NCBI GenBank assembly: GCA_011317545.1
Contig: WUJK01000012.1
Location: forward strand, 89,501-153,500
DNA from: Coniella vitis
Taxonomy: Eukaryota > Ascomycota > Sordariomycetes > Diaporthales > Schizoparmaceae
Direction of reading: 5' to 3'
DNA: 64,000 nucleotides
Each line of letters opens with the position of its first letter. Position 1 is the first letter of the stretch. Shown one piece after another: positions 47,614-61,600 of this stretch. The notes below the pieces were generated by a model. That model saw nothing but the letters and a program-made list of their open reading frames with translations, searched no databases and had not been told where the DNA came from. The translations under genes and the position numbers were made by a program.

Positions 47614-48063
47614 TGTTATAACCCACGGTTATGCAGGTCACAGGAACAACACAACATGGTATGGATGTCGGAACTATAACGGGCCGATAGGATCTCTTAT
47701 ATAAGAACGTTAAGATTATATAATTAGGGTTAGGGTCGGATTACTAGAGATTACGACTGCTTACTAAGCCTTAGTAAGCACCACTAAGCATTAATAAGCT
47801 CGGATAAGCTATATATTAATAAACACTATAATAGAAGGATATAAGGATAGGAGTTTACGGCTTAATATTAGAGAGTTTCTTTATAGTCTTTAGTTATAAA
47901 TCTAAGTATTATTTTATATAATAGGGTAATCCCTCTTAATTACTTATAATACTTAGTATCGCTTAATTAACGTATAGAAGCTTAAAGGTAATACTTCCCT
48001 ATTCTACTAATATATAATTTATAAGTACTTCTAGAGTTAGGGATTTAAGTAAAGATTATTATA
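47614..48063 (+). repeat. A5 5' LTR (450 bp)
   Basis: Begins TGTTATAACCCACGGTTATG with terminal TG intact, ends ATTATA; the interior begins TTTTTATAACTC as in A3. Contains TTAGGGTTAGGG near 47723. Confidence 0.94.
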
Positions 48064-48189
48064 TTTTTATAACTCTTATTTAGAACGGCCTATATACGCC
48101 CTTTAAGTAATACTAAGTATAGCAACTATAGTACCTATAACTCTAACTCCCTCGGTTAGCGGTAGTAGCACTATACCCGTATATATACC

Positions 48190-49260
48190 TACTTAGTAAG
48201 AACTAATTAATTAGAATTAATATCTTAACTTAACGCTCGAAGAACTTAAAGCGGAAATCGCTAAACTTAGCCTACTTAATTAGAGTAAGGTATATAAAAT
48301 CGATAAACTAGGGCTATACTTAGGAGCTAAAGGAACTCTATAATCCTTCCTTACCTAATATAAGGTATATTTCGATTATTACTATATCTAGTTTCTAAAG
48401 GAAGAAGATAAGGTTATCTTTATAGGAAGTCGCCTAGAAGGAAGCGCTCTTTATTAGTAGGAACCTATACTTTACGAATATTAGGAAGTAATACTCGCTA
48501 ATTAATCTAAGAAAATACGCTATATCTTCTACGAATTTAAATACTTTATATAAGCCCTTAAGGAAACTTTCGGAGACCCCGACGAATAGTATACTACGGA
48601 ATAGTAGCTTATAGCTCTTAAGCAAATAAAGTTAGTATCGGAATATATAGCTAACTTTAAACGTATCGCTAATTACCTTAGCCTATATAATAACGCCCTT
48701 ATAATATACTATTACGTAGGATTTAAGGACTTAGTTAAAGATAAACTTAGTAAAGTTAATAGGCCCGACGAATTCCCTAAATATATAGCTATAGTAGTTA
48801 AAATCGATAACCGACTCTTTAAACGATAATAAGAAAAATAGAAAGGTAGAAGTAATACTTAGCGACTACGCCCTAATATAGGAAGATAATACTAGTATAA
48901 TAATAATACTTCGTAGCGAAATAACTATCGCTCTATAGCTTATAGCAGTATAATATACCTAGGACTTATAGAACTTAATATAGCCTAGAGGTATCCTACT
49001 AGTAGAGAATATTATAACTATAGTAAGAAAGGCTACTTTATATAAGAATACCGATAACCTAGGAAACCTAGAGAATTTAAGAAAGTCCCCGAAGGACGAT
49101 AAGCTAATATTATAATATACGAGATTATAAACTCTACTCCTAGCTAAAACTAGCTTTTAGAGTAAGCGTCGGATAACTCCGATTATAAACTCCTTAACTA
49201 GATCTTCTATTATAAGGATAATTATATAACGTACCTCTTAGTAAAGTAAGGCTTAGGATA
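48190..49260 (+). pseudogene. A5 gag relic
   Basis: Capsid-like sequence with stops at former Gln/Trp codons. The zinc knuckle at 49010-49051 reads YYNYSKKGYFI.EY: all three Cys positions and the His are Tyr and one further codon is TAA. Non-functional. Confidence 0.78.
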
Positions 49261-49899
49261 GTTCCCTTAGAAACCTCGTAAGGAACGATAAATTATAGTT
49301 ACCTAAAGAGCACCTCTCCCTACGGATAACGGTTTATTCGAAAGACTAGTAATAGAGTAGTAAGCTTAGCTTATCAAGGAATACCCCTACTAGCGCGATA
49401 TAAAAGGATATAAGCTACCTAACGAAATAGAAACTATATAAAGCGATATTACGGAAATTATAGAATAATAGGAAACGCTTAATATTAGTTAGGATACTAA
49501 TACCTAAAATATTAACGAAGAAATAAGCTTAGAATTAGAAAGCTCTATAAACGAAAATACCGATAAAGGAGATATATACTACCTTATCTACGGTATTATA
49601 CTTAAAGAACTATTCCGAATTATAACCTATTAAAACGAAACCCCCCTTATATAGGAAGATATACAAATTAACTATCTCTATAGAGAATACTATTAGATTA
49701 TATAGTTTACCTATATTATATATAATTATAGATAATACTTTAAATATAAGGTAATTAATAAATAGTTTCCTATACGCGTATTAGGGTATAATATTATCGC
49801 TTATAACGACGATAATAGCGACTATTATAAAGTACTTAGAATAAGGGGAAACTACGCTAGTATTAGCCTTATATATAATACCCCTTACGAATATACTAT

Positions 49900-52800
49900 A
49901 TAATAAGTAAGATAGTACTAATATATAACGCCCTAATACGCACTTTATATATAAGAAAAAGCACTCGATTAGTATAGAATACGCGAATAGAAATAAAGGG
50001 GAAAGCTTACGAAACCCGTATATATAGGACCTACGTATTATAGCTTTTATAAGCGCGCCGATTATATAGAATACCTAACGGATAAAGCGTATACCTATTA
50101 TAACCTTAAAGATAGTTAGCCCGGAGTATAGACTCCCTATACGGAAGAAGAAAACTAAGCGCGCCTATAGCGATAAGCTATAATATATATACGATACGGA
50201 ATACGATAAGCTAAGAACCTAATATAGATAATAGCCCTTAGAGTATAATAAGAATAGTAGAACCTAAAAGGTAAGGATCGCTTATAAGGGATAGTAAGCA
50301 ATTAGGACTTATAATAAAGTCCCTTTATACGATAAATAGCTCGATATACGAATATTTAAAAATTATAGTACGAATTAATAGTAAATACTATATAATATTC
50401 CTAGATAGCGGAGTATAAGGAAATTTTATATCCCTAAGCGTTATTAATAGAGGATAGATACTATAGAAGAAGAAGATAGAACCTTATAAACTTAGTATTA
50501 TAAAAGGTATAGATATTACTTATAGCTAAGGTAATATCGATATAGAATTTAATTAATTACTAGTTATAATCTATAAACGTATAATATTAATAAACTTCGA
50601 TATTATAGATACTATATAATATAAGCTAATTTTAAGTATATTATAGTTAAGAAAGGAAAATCCTCGAATCGATTAGATTAATAGCTATATTTTATAGGAT
50701 AAAGCGGATACCTAAGAAACGGTTATAATTAAAGGTATAGGACCGAGTTTAGTTATTAAGCGGTACTTAGATAATAGGGGCTTAAACGAATTTATATATA
50801 CCTCTAAATCGAGAAGAACTATAATAACGGTTAATTACGGAAACGATTACCCTCAATAGCTTATAAAGAAGGATCTAGTAATAATTAGTACCTAATAGAA
50901 AAAGGGATATAGCGGATTAAGATATAATATAATAGGATTCTATAGGTAGTAGGATATATTATTACGGTAAGTTTAAGAAGGAACTAAATATATATAACGA
51001 TATCTCCTTATAATAGCGATTATATAAGACGAAGATATATTTAAAGACCTCTCCGGTATATTAGAAGAGTATCGGAAGTTTACAAAACTATTTTAAGGAA
51101 AATTCGATAATAGCCTATTAGAATACGGCCTATATAACTATAGGATCCTACTTAAAGAAGGAGAATAATTAAAGTTCTTTCTTATCTATAGACTAGATAA
51201 GGATAAACTTAAAGTATTTAGAGAATATATCGACGAAAACCTTAAGAAAGGCTATATTAGACCCTTATATTTACTAGTAGGATACCTAATCCTATTTACA
51301 CTAAAGAAAAACGGCAAACTATAACTATACGTTAACTATCGGTAACTTAACGATATTATAATTAAGAATCGATACCCCTTACCTCTCTTTAAAGAACTTA
51401 GAGATAGATTTAAAGGAGCCTAATAGTTTATAGCCCTCAACCTTAAAGAAGGATATATATATATTCGTATTAAACCCGGAGAAGAATAGAAAATAGCGTT
51501 TAGAATACGCTATAGATACTTCGAATATCTTATTATACTATTCGGACTTATTAACGCCCTAGCCTTATTTTAGAAGATAATAAACTTTATCTTATATAAA
51601 TACCTCGATTACTTTATAATCGTTTACCTAGATAATATCCTTATTTACTTAAAAATATTCGAAGAATACTAGAAGTATATTATAATAATCCTATAAATCC
51701 TTTAAGATAATAAGATTTTAGTAGAACCTACTAAATATAATTAGAATACTTAAGAAGTTAACTACCTCGGATATACTATTATATTAGAGTATATACGAAT
51801 ATAGAAAGATAAAGTATAAGTAGTTAGGGACTAGCCTATATTATAGAACGTTAAGAATATTAGAGCCTTCTTAGGCTATACTAACTTCTACCGATAATTT
51901 ATTAAGAATTATAATAGTATTATAATATTACTTACGGAACTTATTAAGAAAGACGTTATTTTTAACTAGAACGAATAGGTATAGAAAGCCTTTAATATAA
52001 TTAAGGACGTAATTATATTAGAACTAATCCTAATTAAAGTAGATTAAAATAAAGTTTTCGAAATCGAGATAGATATATTAGACTATATACTCGGTAGATA
52101 ACTCGGATAACGAGACGATAAAGGACGATTACGGATAATTAGTAACTTTAGTAAAAAACTAAATAGACTAGAACTTAACTATAGAACGCCCGATTAAGAA
52201 CTTATAGTAATAGTAGAAGCCTTTAGGGAATAGTAATACTACCTTATCGGCGCAAAATAATAAATTCTTATTTATACGGATTATAAGAATCTCTAAGTAT
52301 TTACCTCGATAAAGTAACTTAATAAACGATAAGTTAGATAGTATAAGTTCTTATTAGAATTCGATTTTAAGATTATCTACCGTAAAGGTAAAGAAAACGA
52401 ATAAGTAGACGCTCTTAGCAGATAATTAGATTATAAAGACTATAATAATAAAGATTAGGATATTATAGTAATCTTTTAAGAAGATTTAGAAGGAAATCTC
52501 TCTATCTTAGTAGTAATACGAGAACTTAATACTATAATACGTATTAAAGGAGAAATACTTAACCTCGATAGTATAATAATAATAGAATAAAACGACTATA
52601 TTAGGAATATCTATAGTATACTAGTATATAAGTATTAGGGAATTAGAGCAACCTATAGAAGGATCTAGCGATACTAGAACCCTCTAAACCTTAAGAAACG
52701 TATCGCGGATATCGTTAATAATTGCGATATATATAAACGAAATAAAATAGAGAGATATAAACTATACGGATTACTATAACCTCTACTAATACCTATAACT

Positions 52801-53855
52801 ATTTAGTTATCTATTAGTCTAGACTTTATTACTAAGCTACCTCTCTTACGAGAACCCTTAACTAAAGTATAGTATAATAGTATCTTAATAGTAGTTTATA
52901 GACTAAGTAAGTATATATACTTCCTACCCTATAAAGAAAGTAATACCGCAGAAGAACTCGTATATATATTCCTCCGTATTATTATAGCTAACTATAGAAT
53001 ACCCTAGGAAATTATATTAAATAGAGATAGAAAATTTATATTAAAATTCTAGATCTTACTTACTAAATACCTCGGAACGATATAATATATATTTATAGTA
53101 TTTTACCCTTAGATAGATAGATAAATATAATATATTAACCAGATTATAGAATAATATCTATAATACTATATTAACTACGAATAAGATAATTAGGTCGAAC
53201 TCCTACCTATAGTATAGTTCGCCTATAATAGTATAAATATAACGAGTATAGGAAAATCACTATTCTTCCTACTCTACGGATATAACCCTACGGTATATTA
53301 CGAAATACTATTAGGTAGAAACGTAGAAACGGCAGATTAATATACTAAAAGAATTAAGTAATTATACGAAGATACCCGGCGTATACTTTAGGACGTTAAA
53401 GAGTAAATAATAAAATACGCTAACTAGAAAAGGATTAAGGGATTAATCCTATAGAAGGGAGATAAAATCTACCTTAACCGTAGAAATATTAAAACTATTA
53501 GACCTAGCGATAAACTTAACTATAAGAAACTTAGACCCTATAGGATTATACGATAAATTTCCCTAGTTAACTACGAACTCGAGATTCTATATATACGCCT
53601 ATACCCAGTCTTTTATATTTTACTCCTCGAACTAGTACTAATAGATATAGAACTCTCGTACGATATAGATATTATCGAACTAGAATAAGTATAATACGAA
53701 GTTAAATAAATTCTCGACTTACGTAAACGCGGACGCGGAAAATAATACCTTATTAAGTGGAAAAATTATAATAACTCGGAAAATACTTAGGAACTACTAA
53801 AGAACGTATACCTAGACCTTATTAAAGAATACGAAAATAAAAAACTATTATAGCC
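49900..53855 (+). pseudogene. A5 pol relic (protease to chromodomain)
   Basis: Protease DSG is kept at 50404-50412. The RT box is YLDN at 51625-51636. The integrase core (SLDFITKLPLL near 52810) and the chromodomain near 53690-53840 (IKWKNYNNSEN, Trp kept) are readable. Many TAG/TAA stops. The frame ends just before the tRNA-like segment. Confidence 0.83.
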
Positions 53856-53867
53856 TTAGATAGAGAA

Positions 53868-53939
53868 GGTACTATAGGGAATCGAACCTAGGACCTCCTA
53901 GTAAGAAACTAGGAGCTCTAACTACTAAGCTATAAAACT
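53868..53939 (-). other. tRNA-like 72-mer in A5
   Basis: Same length, position and order of arms as in A3: anticodon loop TTTCTTA (UCU) and T-loop TTCGATT. The acceptor 5' strand is further decayed. Antisense to the element. Not a functional tRNA as it stands. Confidence 0.58.
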
Positions 53940-54001
53940 ACTCGTATCTTTAACTATAATAACTACCTATTAAAATAACCAGACCCCTTATTAAGGATTA
54001 A

Positions 54002-54330
54002 GAACTACCTATACCCGGACTCCCTAAGTTAAATCCGGACTAATTAATCGCCGCGTTAGGCGCTGCTAACGTATTCTAGTTCGTACCCTTAAATAAAGGA
54101 TCCTATATAGCTAGTATAGCCTCCTTAAACGAAATAGCTTAAACGGTCTTAGCTATATATTCTCGCTCCTCCTCCTCTAACCTAATATTTACTAACTTTA
54201 TACCCTTCTCTTAAAGAAAACAGCGCTATTTCTTTAAGCGAGCTAAGCGAGATAGGGACTTATTTAACTAAGCTTAGAGCTTAGCTAAACGATTCTCCTC
54301 TTAAAGCTCCCGGCTATCGATCCGGGATAA
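54002..54330 (-). pseudogene. Antisense helical frame of element A5
   Basis: Blocks IDKLSRIDSREL, SLSRLARLKK, EKGIKLVN, LEEEEREY, FKEAILAI and APNAAIN lie in one frame, broken only by TAA/TAG compatible with Gln. Homologous to the A3 antisense frame. Function unknown. Confidence 0.55.
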
Positions 54331-54743
54331 TTTATCGATAATATAGGAAACTATAGGGATATTAGCAACTACTAAGGAAGAATACCTTTAAGGAAACTTA
54401 CGAAAAGATATTAGAATCCGATTCCTATTATAAGAACGACTACGTTTAATATACTAAGAATAGCTCTTTATACTATCTACTATACGATATACTAAACCCT
54501 CCTCGAGATATAATATATAAGGTATAACTTCGAAACCGCTAGTTTCGATATAGTAAAAACGCTCGATATAAATAAGATACTTCTTAGATAAAGACGAGGA
54601 CCTAGAATTCGTACTATACGATTTTATAATTCTTAACAATATAACGAATTAGGAAAGTATAATCCGAAGTAAGAATATTAGATAGGACTACTTACGGAAA
54701 TACTATAGGTTTTTAGGGATAAAGACCGATAGAAGGGAGATAA

Positions 54744-55193
54744 TATTATAACCTATAGTTATATAGGCTATAGGAATAATATAATATAATATAGATATCG
54801 GAATTATAACGGGCTAATAGGATCTCTTATATAAGAACGTTAAGATTATATAATTAGGGTTAGGGTCGGATTATAAGAGATTACGACTACTTACTAAGCC
54901 TTAGTAAGTACTACTAAGTATTAATAAGCTCGGATAAGCTATATATTAATAAATACTATAATAGAAGGATATAAGGATAGGAGTTTATAGCTTAATATTA
55001 AATAGTTTCCTTATAGTCTTTAGTTATAAATCTAAGTATTATTTTATATAATAGGGTAATCCCTCTTAATTACTTATAATACTTAGTATCGCTTAATTAA
55101 CGTATAGAAGCTTAAAAGTAATACTTCCCTATTCTACTAATATATAATTTATAAGTACTTCCAGAGTCAGGGACTCAGGCAAGGATTATTATA
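54744..55193 (+). repeat. A5 3' LTR (450 bp)
   Basis: Starts TATTATAAC after GAAGGGAGATAA and ends ATTATA, followed by the CTTAA duplication. Same length as the 5' LTR. Confidence 0.94.
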
Positions 55194-55198
55194 CTTAA

Positions 55199-55326
55199 TC
55201 ATTACGACGTACTTACTATTGCTCGATAACGTACTATAATCGGTTTTAAGGTAATACTTCCTTTATCTGCTAATATAAACCTAATAGTAACTTCCAGGAT
55301 TAGAGATCCAGGCAACGATCATTATA
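55199..55326 (+). repeat. A4 5' LTR, second fragment
   Basis: Continues the LTR broken at 47613 and ends ATTATA before the A4 interior (TTTTCATAACTCTTATTTAG). Confidence 0.9.
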
Positions 55327-55399
55327 TTTTCATAACTCTTATTTAGATAGGTCTATATATACCTTTTAGGCAATACTAAGTATAGTAATAGCTCCTTAA

Positions 55400-57353
55400 A
55401 CTCCTACTCCGTCCACCTTAGGCGAGGGATACCGCTAGGTTCCTACCTAAGAAGATATAATACGCTAGTTAATCGAACTTACTTAGCAACTCGCTATACT
55501 CCAGCAGAACTAGGAGCAGCAGAACTGCGTTATTCGCAGGCAGACTTAGTAACTCGAATAATACTAGGCCCGAGCTACCGTAACCCCTGCACTAGTCGCT
55601 TAGACTACTACTAACGGCTATAAAATAGATAAACCCGCTATATATAACGGTAACTAAAAGACGCTTTAGGGATTCCTTACCTACTGCAAGGCGTACTTTC
55701 TATATAATATAGTATAATTTACTACCGAACCCGATAATATTATCCTAGCCGGTACTAGACTTAAAAAGGATATACTTATTTAGTACGAACCCTTACTTTA
55801 TAACTATCTTAAATACCTAGACGACCTCGGTTAATACAAATAAACTACTAAAGATATATTCGATTTATTTATAGGATTTAAACGAACCCTTAAGGAAACC
55901 TTCGGCGACCCTAATAAAGAAAGAACTACGGCTTAGCAACTTAGAGAACTTAAGTAAACTAAATCAACTTTAGCTTATACCGTACGGTTTAAGTAACTTA
56001 TAGTAAGACTCCCTTATAGAGATAAGGATCTTATCGATAGATATTATAGAGGACTTAAGGACGAAGTAAAGGACGAAATCTCTAAGTAGGATTAGCTAGA
56101 AGACTTTATAATATTTAGCAATAATACTATCCGCATCGATAACCGCCTTTACGAATAGCGTATAGAAAAGAGCAAGAAAGGAGAAGCCCCGTTATATAGA
56201 GAAACTACGCTAATACCGGACGGCGAGTTTAGCAAATAACTAACCGAAGCTTCTAGTAATAAAGCACGGTAGTTAGCGGAATAACTTATATAGGTCCTAT
56301 AAAATTAGACGCTGCTAATAGATAACCTACGAATAAAGAATGCTTTAACTATAGTAAGAAAGGCTACTTTGTAAAAGAATATAAGCAACCTAAGAAACTA
56401 CGAAAGGAATAGAAGCTAGTCCCGGAAGGACGGCAAGCCAATATTATAATACGGTAAAAGGAACTAATACCCAGCTATAACTAGCTTCTAGAAGAAACGT
56501 CGGATAAAATTCCTTACGGATCCCTTTATTAGAGATTCTATTATAAGGATAACTATATAATATACCTCTCCGGAAAGCAAGGCTTAGGATAGTTTCCTTA
56601 GAAGCCTAAAAAGGAACGATAAATCGTAGTAGGGTAAAGACTCCCTATCCGAATAATAACTAGCGATTAGCAAGAAGAGGTTATAGTCTAGAGGCCTCTT
56701 ATTAAGGCTTAGGCTATATATATCGGAGAACTCCTAGCTTAAGGATAGTTATTCGTATAGGTCTATTACGAATTATATAACGACGAAACCAAGGTTATTA
56801 GGGCTCTTAATAAATAAACCCCTAGACTACTTACCGAAGCTTAAGAAAAACTACGAGTATAAGTCTTCTCTTCGGTTAAGTATTAAACGACCTCCTCTAC
56901 GGAAACTAGTCAACTAAAACTATTAACCTAGAACCAAGCTATATAAACAAGCAATACTAAAGTTAGTTCCGAGTTAGAAGTCTCTACGGACGAAGATATA
57001 AACGATAAAGATACGTACTATCTCGTATACGGTTTTATACTCTAGCAAATCTTTAGATTAATAATATATTAAGACGATAGAATCTACGTAGAAGAAGACC
57101 CTAGGATATACTACCTTTATAAGGACTACTACCAGATTATATAATTCTCTTATATTATATATAACTGCCGATAGTACTTTAAACTTAAGGTGGAAAACGA
57201 ATAGTTCCCTATACGAGAAACGAATAGACGAGCCGAAGTATATAACGACTCTAATAGCGAATACTATAAAGTCCTTAAAAAGCAGAAGAACCTCGTATAT
57301 ATCTGACTTATAAACGAGTACCCGTACGAATATACTCTACGGCAGATATAATA
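55400..57353 (+). pseudogene. A4 gag and start of pol, truncated by A6
   Basis: The best-preserved gag of the window. Blocks include FGDPNKERTTA and LIDRYYRGLKDEVKDEISK, typical of the fungal Gypsy capsid. The knuckle at 56341-56382 reads CFNYSKKGYFVKEY (first Cys kept). Many CAA/CAG codons survive next to TAG stops, so RIP was milder. The sequence breaks at 57353 where the A6 LTR begins. Confidence 0.8.
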
Positions 57354-57827
57354 TATAATAATCCTTGCCTAAATCCCTAATTCTGGAAGTACCTATAAGT
57401 TATATATTAGCAGGTGGGGAAGTATTACCTTTAAGTCTTCGTATATTATCGAGTAATATTAAGTATTATAAGTAATTAAGAGGGATTACCCTATTATATA
57501 AAATAATACTTAGATTTATAACTAAAGACTATAAGGAAACTATCTAATATTAAGCCGTAAACTCCTATCCTTATATCCTTCTATTATTAACTACTATTCC
57601 CTGAATAATACCTTAGACCGTAAGAGTCGATAGCGATTTCTTCGGTCTACCTATATAATCGTTAGGACTGCTACAGGTCCTATCGGTCTTTATCGTATTA
57701 TCTTTTATAACCCTAACCCTTATATTCCTTATATAAGAGATCCCTATCGGTCCGTTAAGGTTCCGATTTATTAGTATATAGTTATACTAGCCTATTCCTA
57801 TAACCTATATAACCGTAGGTTATAATA
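57354..57827 (-). repeat. A6 3' LTR (474 bp)
   Basis: Starts TATAATAATCC, ends GTTATAATA. Contains ATAACCCTAACCCT near 57708-57722. Slightly shorter than the A1/A2 type. Confidence 0.92.
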
Positions 57828-58039
57828 TTATCTCCCTTTTATCGGTCTTTATCCCTAAAGACCTATAGTATTTCCGTAAGTAATCCTACTTAATATTCTT
57901 ACTTCGGATTATACCTTCCTAATTCGTTATATCGTTAAGAATTAATAAAGTTCGTTATAAAAAGACCGAATAAAGCTTAACCTTAAGTTTTTCTATCTTT
58001 TCTCGTTATACCGTTATACCTTCTTATTCTTATTACGAG

Positions 58040-58530
58040 GATTATAAGACTTCCTACCTTACTTCTAAGGACGATTCGTCTCGTTATCTAGAGTATATTC
58101 GAAATAAGCGAAGTAATTATAATATATATAGTTTAACGCCTACCTAAATATAAAAATTACCCGATAATATTCTTTAATCGAGGCTAAGCTAGATAAGGCG
58201 GAGGAGGAAGTAATAGAGGCGAATACCCGTATTTCCTATTTACGGAAATAGCGCTATATATAGGCTAATAAGATAGCGCGTATTATTTATTACGGTTTAA
58301 ATACGATCGAGGAGTTAGATCGTCTTAAAACAGAGGAGTTAGAGAGGGAGCGTTTAGTTACCGAAGCTAAAAAGTATCCCGCGGAGTTAGTTATTCCTAA
58401 AGGCCCGTTACCTAAGGGTTTTATAACTACCGTATTAAAGGATTTTAATTAATCTAGGATTTCTCCGTTATCTCTATCTAATTTTCTTATTAGTAATTCG
58501 TAGGGTATTAGGGCTTTTAGTTTATAACTT
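58040..58530 (+). pseudogene. Antisense helical frame of element A6
   Basis: Same family as the A2 frame, with RISYLRK, ANKIARIIYYGLNTIEELDR, EELERERL and LPKGFITTVLKDFN in one frame (about 58220-58450). The closest relatives are A1 and A2, although A6 carries the tRNA-like segment typical of A3 and A5. Function unknown. Confidence 0.55.
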
Positions 58531-58615
58531 TAATTTATTTAGAGTTACTACTAATAGTCCTTAATAAGGGGATTAATTATTCCTATAGGTAATTATTATA
58601 ATTAAAGATATAAGT

Positions 58616-58687
58616 AATCTTATAGCTTAATAGTTAGAGTTCCTAGCTTCTTATTAGGAGGTCCGGGGTTCGATTCCCTATAATACC
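58616..58687 (+). other. tRNA-like 72-mer in A6
   Basis: Arms in order: AATCTTA, GCTTAATAGTTAGAGT, CCTAG-CTTCTTA-TTAGG, CGGGG-TTCGATT-CCCTA and TAATACC. UCU at the anticodon position. The acceptor stem is only partly paired. Antisense to the element, as in A3 and A5. Confidence 0.6.
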
Positions 58688-58689
58688 TT

Positions 58690-61600
58690 CTTTTTCTAAA
58701 GCTATAATAACTTTTATTTTTTATATTCTTTAATAAGATCTAGGTATACGTTTTTTAATAGTTCCTAAGTATTTTCCGAATTATCGTAATCTTTCTATTT
58801 AATAAGGTATTATTTCCCGTATTTATATTTACGTAAGTCGAGAATCTATTTAACTTCGTATTATACTTATTCTAGTTGGATAATATCTATATCGTATAAG
58901 AGTTCTACGTTTACTAATACTAATTCTAGGAGTAAAATATAAAAAACTAGGTATAGATATATATATAGGATTTCTAATTTATAGTTAATTAGTAAAATCT
59001 ATTATATAATTTTATAAGGTTCGAGTTTTTTATAGTTAAGTTTATCGCTAGGTTTAGTAGTTTTAATATTTTTATAGTTAAGGTAGACTTTATCTCCCTT
59101 TTATAGGATTAATCCCTTAATCCTTTTCTAATTAGCGTATTTCGTTATTTATTCTTTAATATCCTAAAGTATATATTAAGTATCTTTATACGATTACTTA
59201 ATTCTTTTAGCGTATTAGTCTACCGTTTCTGCGTTTCCACCTAGTAGTATTTCGTAGTATACCGTAGGGTTATATCCGTAGAGTAAGAAGAATAATAATT
59301 TTCCTATACTCGTTATATCTATACTATTATAAGCAAACTACGCGGTTAGTAAAAGTTCGACCTAATTATCTTATTCGTAGTTAATATAGTATCGTAGGTA
59401 TTATTCTATAATCTAGTTAATACGTTCTATTTATCCGTTTATTTAAGGATAAAATACTATAGATATATATTATATCGTTCCGAGGTATTTAGTAAGTAAG
59501 ATCTAGAATTTCGATACGAATTTTCTATCCCTATCTAATATAATTTCCTAAGATATTCTATAGTTAGCGATAATAATACGGAGGAATATATATATAAGTT
59601 CTTCTATAATACTACTTTCTTTATATAGTAGGAAGTATATATACTTACTTAGTCTATAAACTACTACTAAGATACTATTATATTATACTTTAGTTAAGGG
59701 TTCTTATAAAAAAGGTAGCTTAGTAATAAAGTCTAGACTAATAGATAACTAAATAATCGTAGGTATTAATAGAGGTTATAATAGTCCGTAAGGTTTATAT
59801 CGTTCTATCTTATTCCGTTTATATATATCGTAGTTATTAATAATATCCGTAACTCGTTTCTTAAGGTTTAGTAGATTCTAATAGCGTTAGGTCCTTTTAT
59901 AGGTTGCTCTAATTCCTTAATATCTATATACTAGTACGCTATAGATACTTTTAATATAGTCGTTTTATTTTAATATTATTATAATATCGAGGTTAGGTAT
60001 TTCTCTTTCGATATATAGTATTATATTAAGTTCCTTAGTAATAGATAGTATAATAAGGTTACCTTCCGAATCTTCCCTAAAGATTACTATAATATCTTAG
60101 TCTTTACTATTACTATCCTTATAATCTAACCGTATACTAAGAGCGTTTACTCGTTCGTTTTCTTTACCTTTATAGTAGATAATCTTAAAGTCGAATTCTA
60201 ATAGAAATTCGTACTATCTAACTTATCGTTTATTAAGCTGCTTTATTAAGGTAAATACCTAAAGGTTTTTATAATCCGTATATATAAGAATTTATTATTT
60301 TATACCGATAATATAGTATCGCTATTCCCTAAAAGCTTCTATTATTACTATAAGTTCTTAATCGGGCGTTCTATAGTTAAATTCTAATCCGTTTAGTTTT
60401 TTACTAAAATTACTAACTATCCGTAGTTATCCTTTATTATCTTATTATCCGAATTATCTACCGAGTATATAATCTAATATATTTATCTTAATCTCGAAAA
60501 CTTTATCTTAGTCTACTTCGATTAGGATTAGTTCTAATATAATTATATCCTTAATTATACTAAAGGCTTTCTATACCTATTCGTTCTAATTAAAGGTAGT
60601 ATCCTTTTTCGTAAGTTCTATAAGTAGTATTATAATATTACTATAATTCTTAATAAATTATCGGTAGAAGTTAGTATAGCCTAAGAAGGCTCTAACGTCC
60701 TTAATATTCTAAGGTATAGGCTAATCCCTAACTACCTATACTTTATCTTTCTATATTTATATATACCTTAATATAATAATATATCCGAGGTAGTTAACTT
60801 CTTAAGTATTCTAATTATATTTAGTAGGTTCTATTAAAATCTTATTATCTTAGAGGATTTATAGGATTATTATAACGTATTTCTAATATTCTTCGAATAT
60901 CTTTAAGTAAATAAGGATATTATTTAGATAAGCGATTATAGAATAATCGAGGTATTCGTATAAAATAAAGTTTATTATCTCTTAAAATAATATAGGGGCG
61001 TTAATAAGTCCGAATAGTATAATAAGATATTCGAAATATCCGTAGCGTATTATAAACGCTATTTTCTATTCTTCTCCGGGTTTAATACGAATATATATAT
61101 ATCCTTCCTTAAGGTCGAGGGCTATAAACTATTAGGCTCCTCTAAATCTATCTCTAAGTTCTTTAAAGAGAGGTAAGGGGTACCGATTCTTAATTATAAT
61201 ATCGTTAAGTTACCGATAGTTAACGTATAGTTATAGTTTGCCGTTTTTCTTTAGTATAAATAGGATTAGGTATCCTATTAGTAAATATAAGGGTCTAATA
61301 TAGCCTTTCTTAAGGTTTTCGTCGATATATTCTCTAAATACTTTAAGTTTATCCTTATCTAATCCGTAGATAGGAAAGAATTTTAATTATTCTCCTTCCT
61401 TAAATAGGACTTCGTAGTTATATAAGCTATACTCTAGTAAGCTATTATCGAATTTTCCTTAAAATAGTTTTATAAACTTCCGATACCCTTCTAATATACC
61501 GGAGAGGTCTCTAAACGTATCTTCGTCTTATATAATTGCTATTATAAGGAGATATTATTATATATATTTAGTTCCTTCTTAAATTTATCGTAATAATATA

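Larger units (their letters stand above)
47614..55193 (+). mobile_element. Complete Ty3/Gypsy element A5 (7580 bp)
   Basis: Inserted in the A4 5' LTR with target duplication CTTAA (47609-47613 and 55194-55198). LTRs are 47614-48063 and 54744-55193, both 450 bp. The gag and pol relics, tRNA-like segment and antisense frame are arranged as in A3. Heavily RIP-mutated except the first 60 bp. Confidence 0.95.
47251..57353 (+). mobile_element. Ty3/Gypsy element A4, interrupted by A5 and A6
   Basis: The 5' LTR starts TGTTATAACCCACGG and is split: 47251-47613 plus 55199-55326 (491 bp in total), with A5 between. The interior (55327 onward) has a gag relic and is cut at 57353 by reverse element A6; the rest lies outside the window. 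The first 330 bp of the LTR are almost free of RIP (many CA/TG words), in contrast to the interior. Confidence 0.9.
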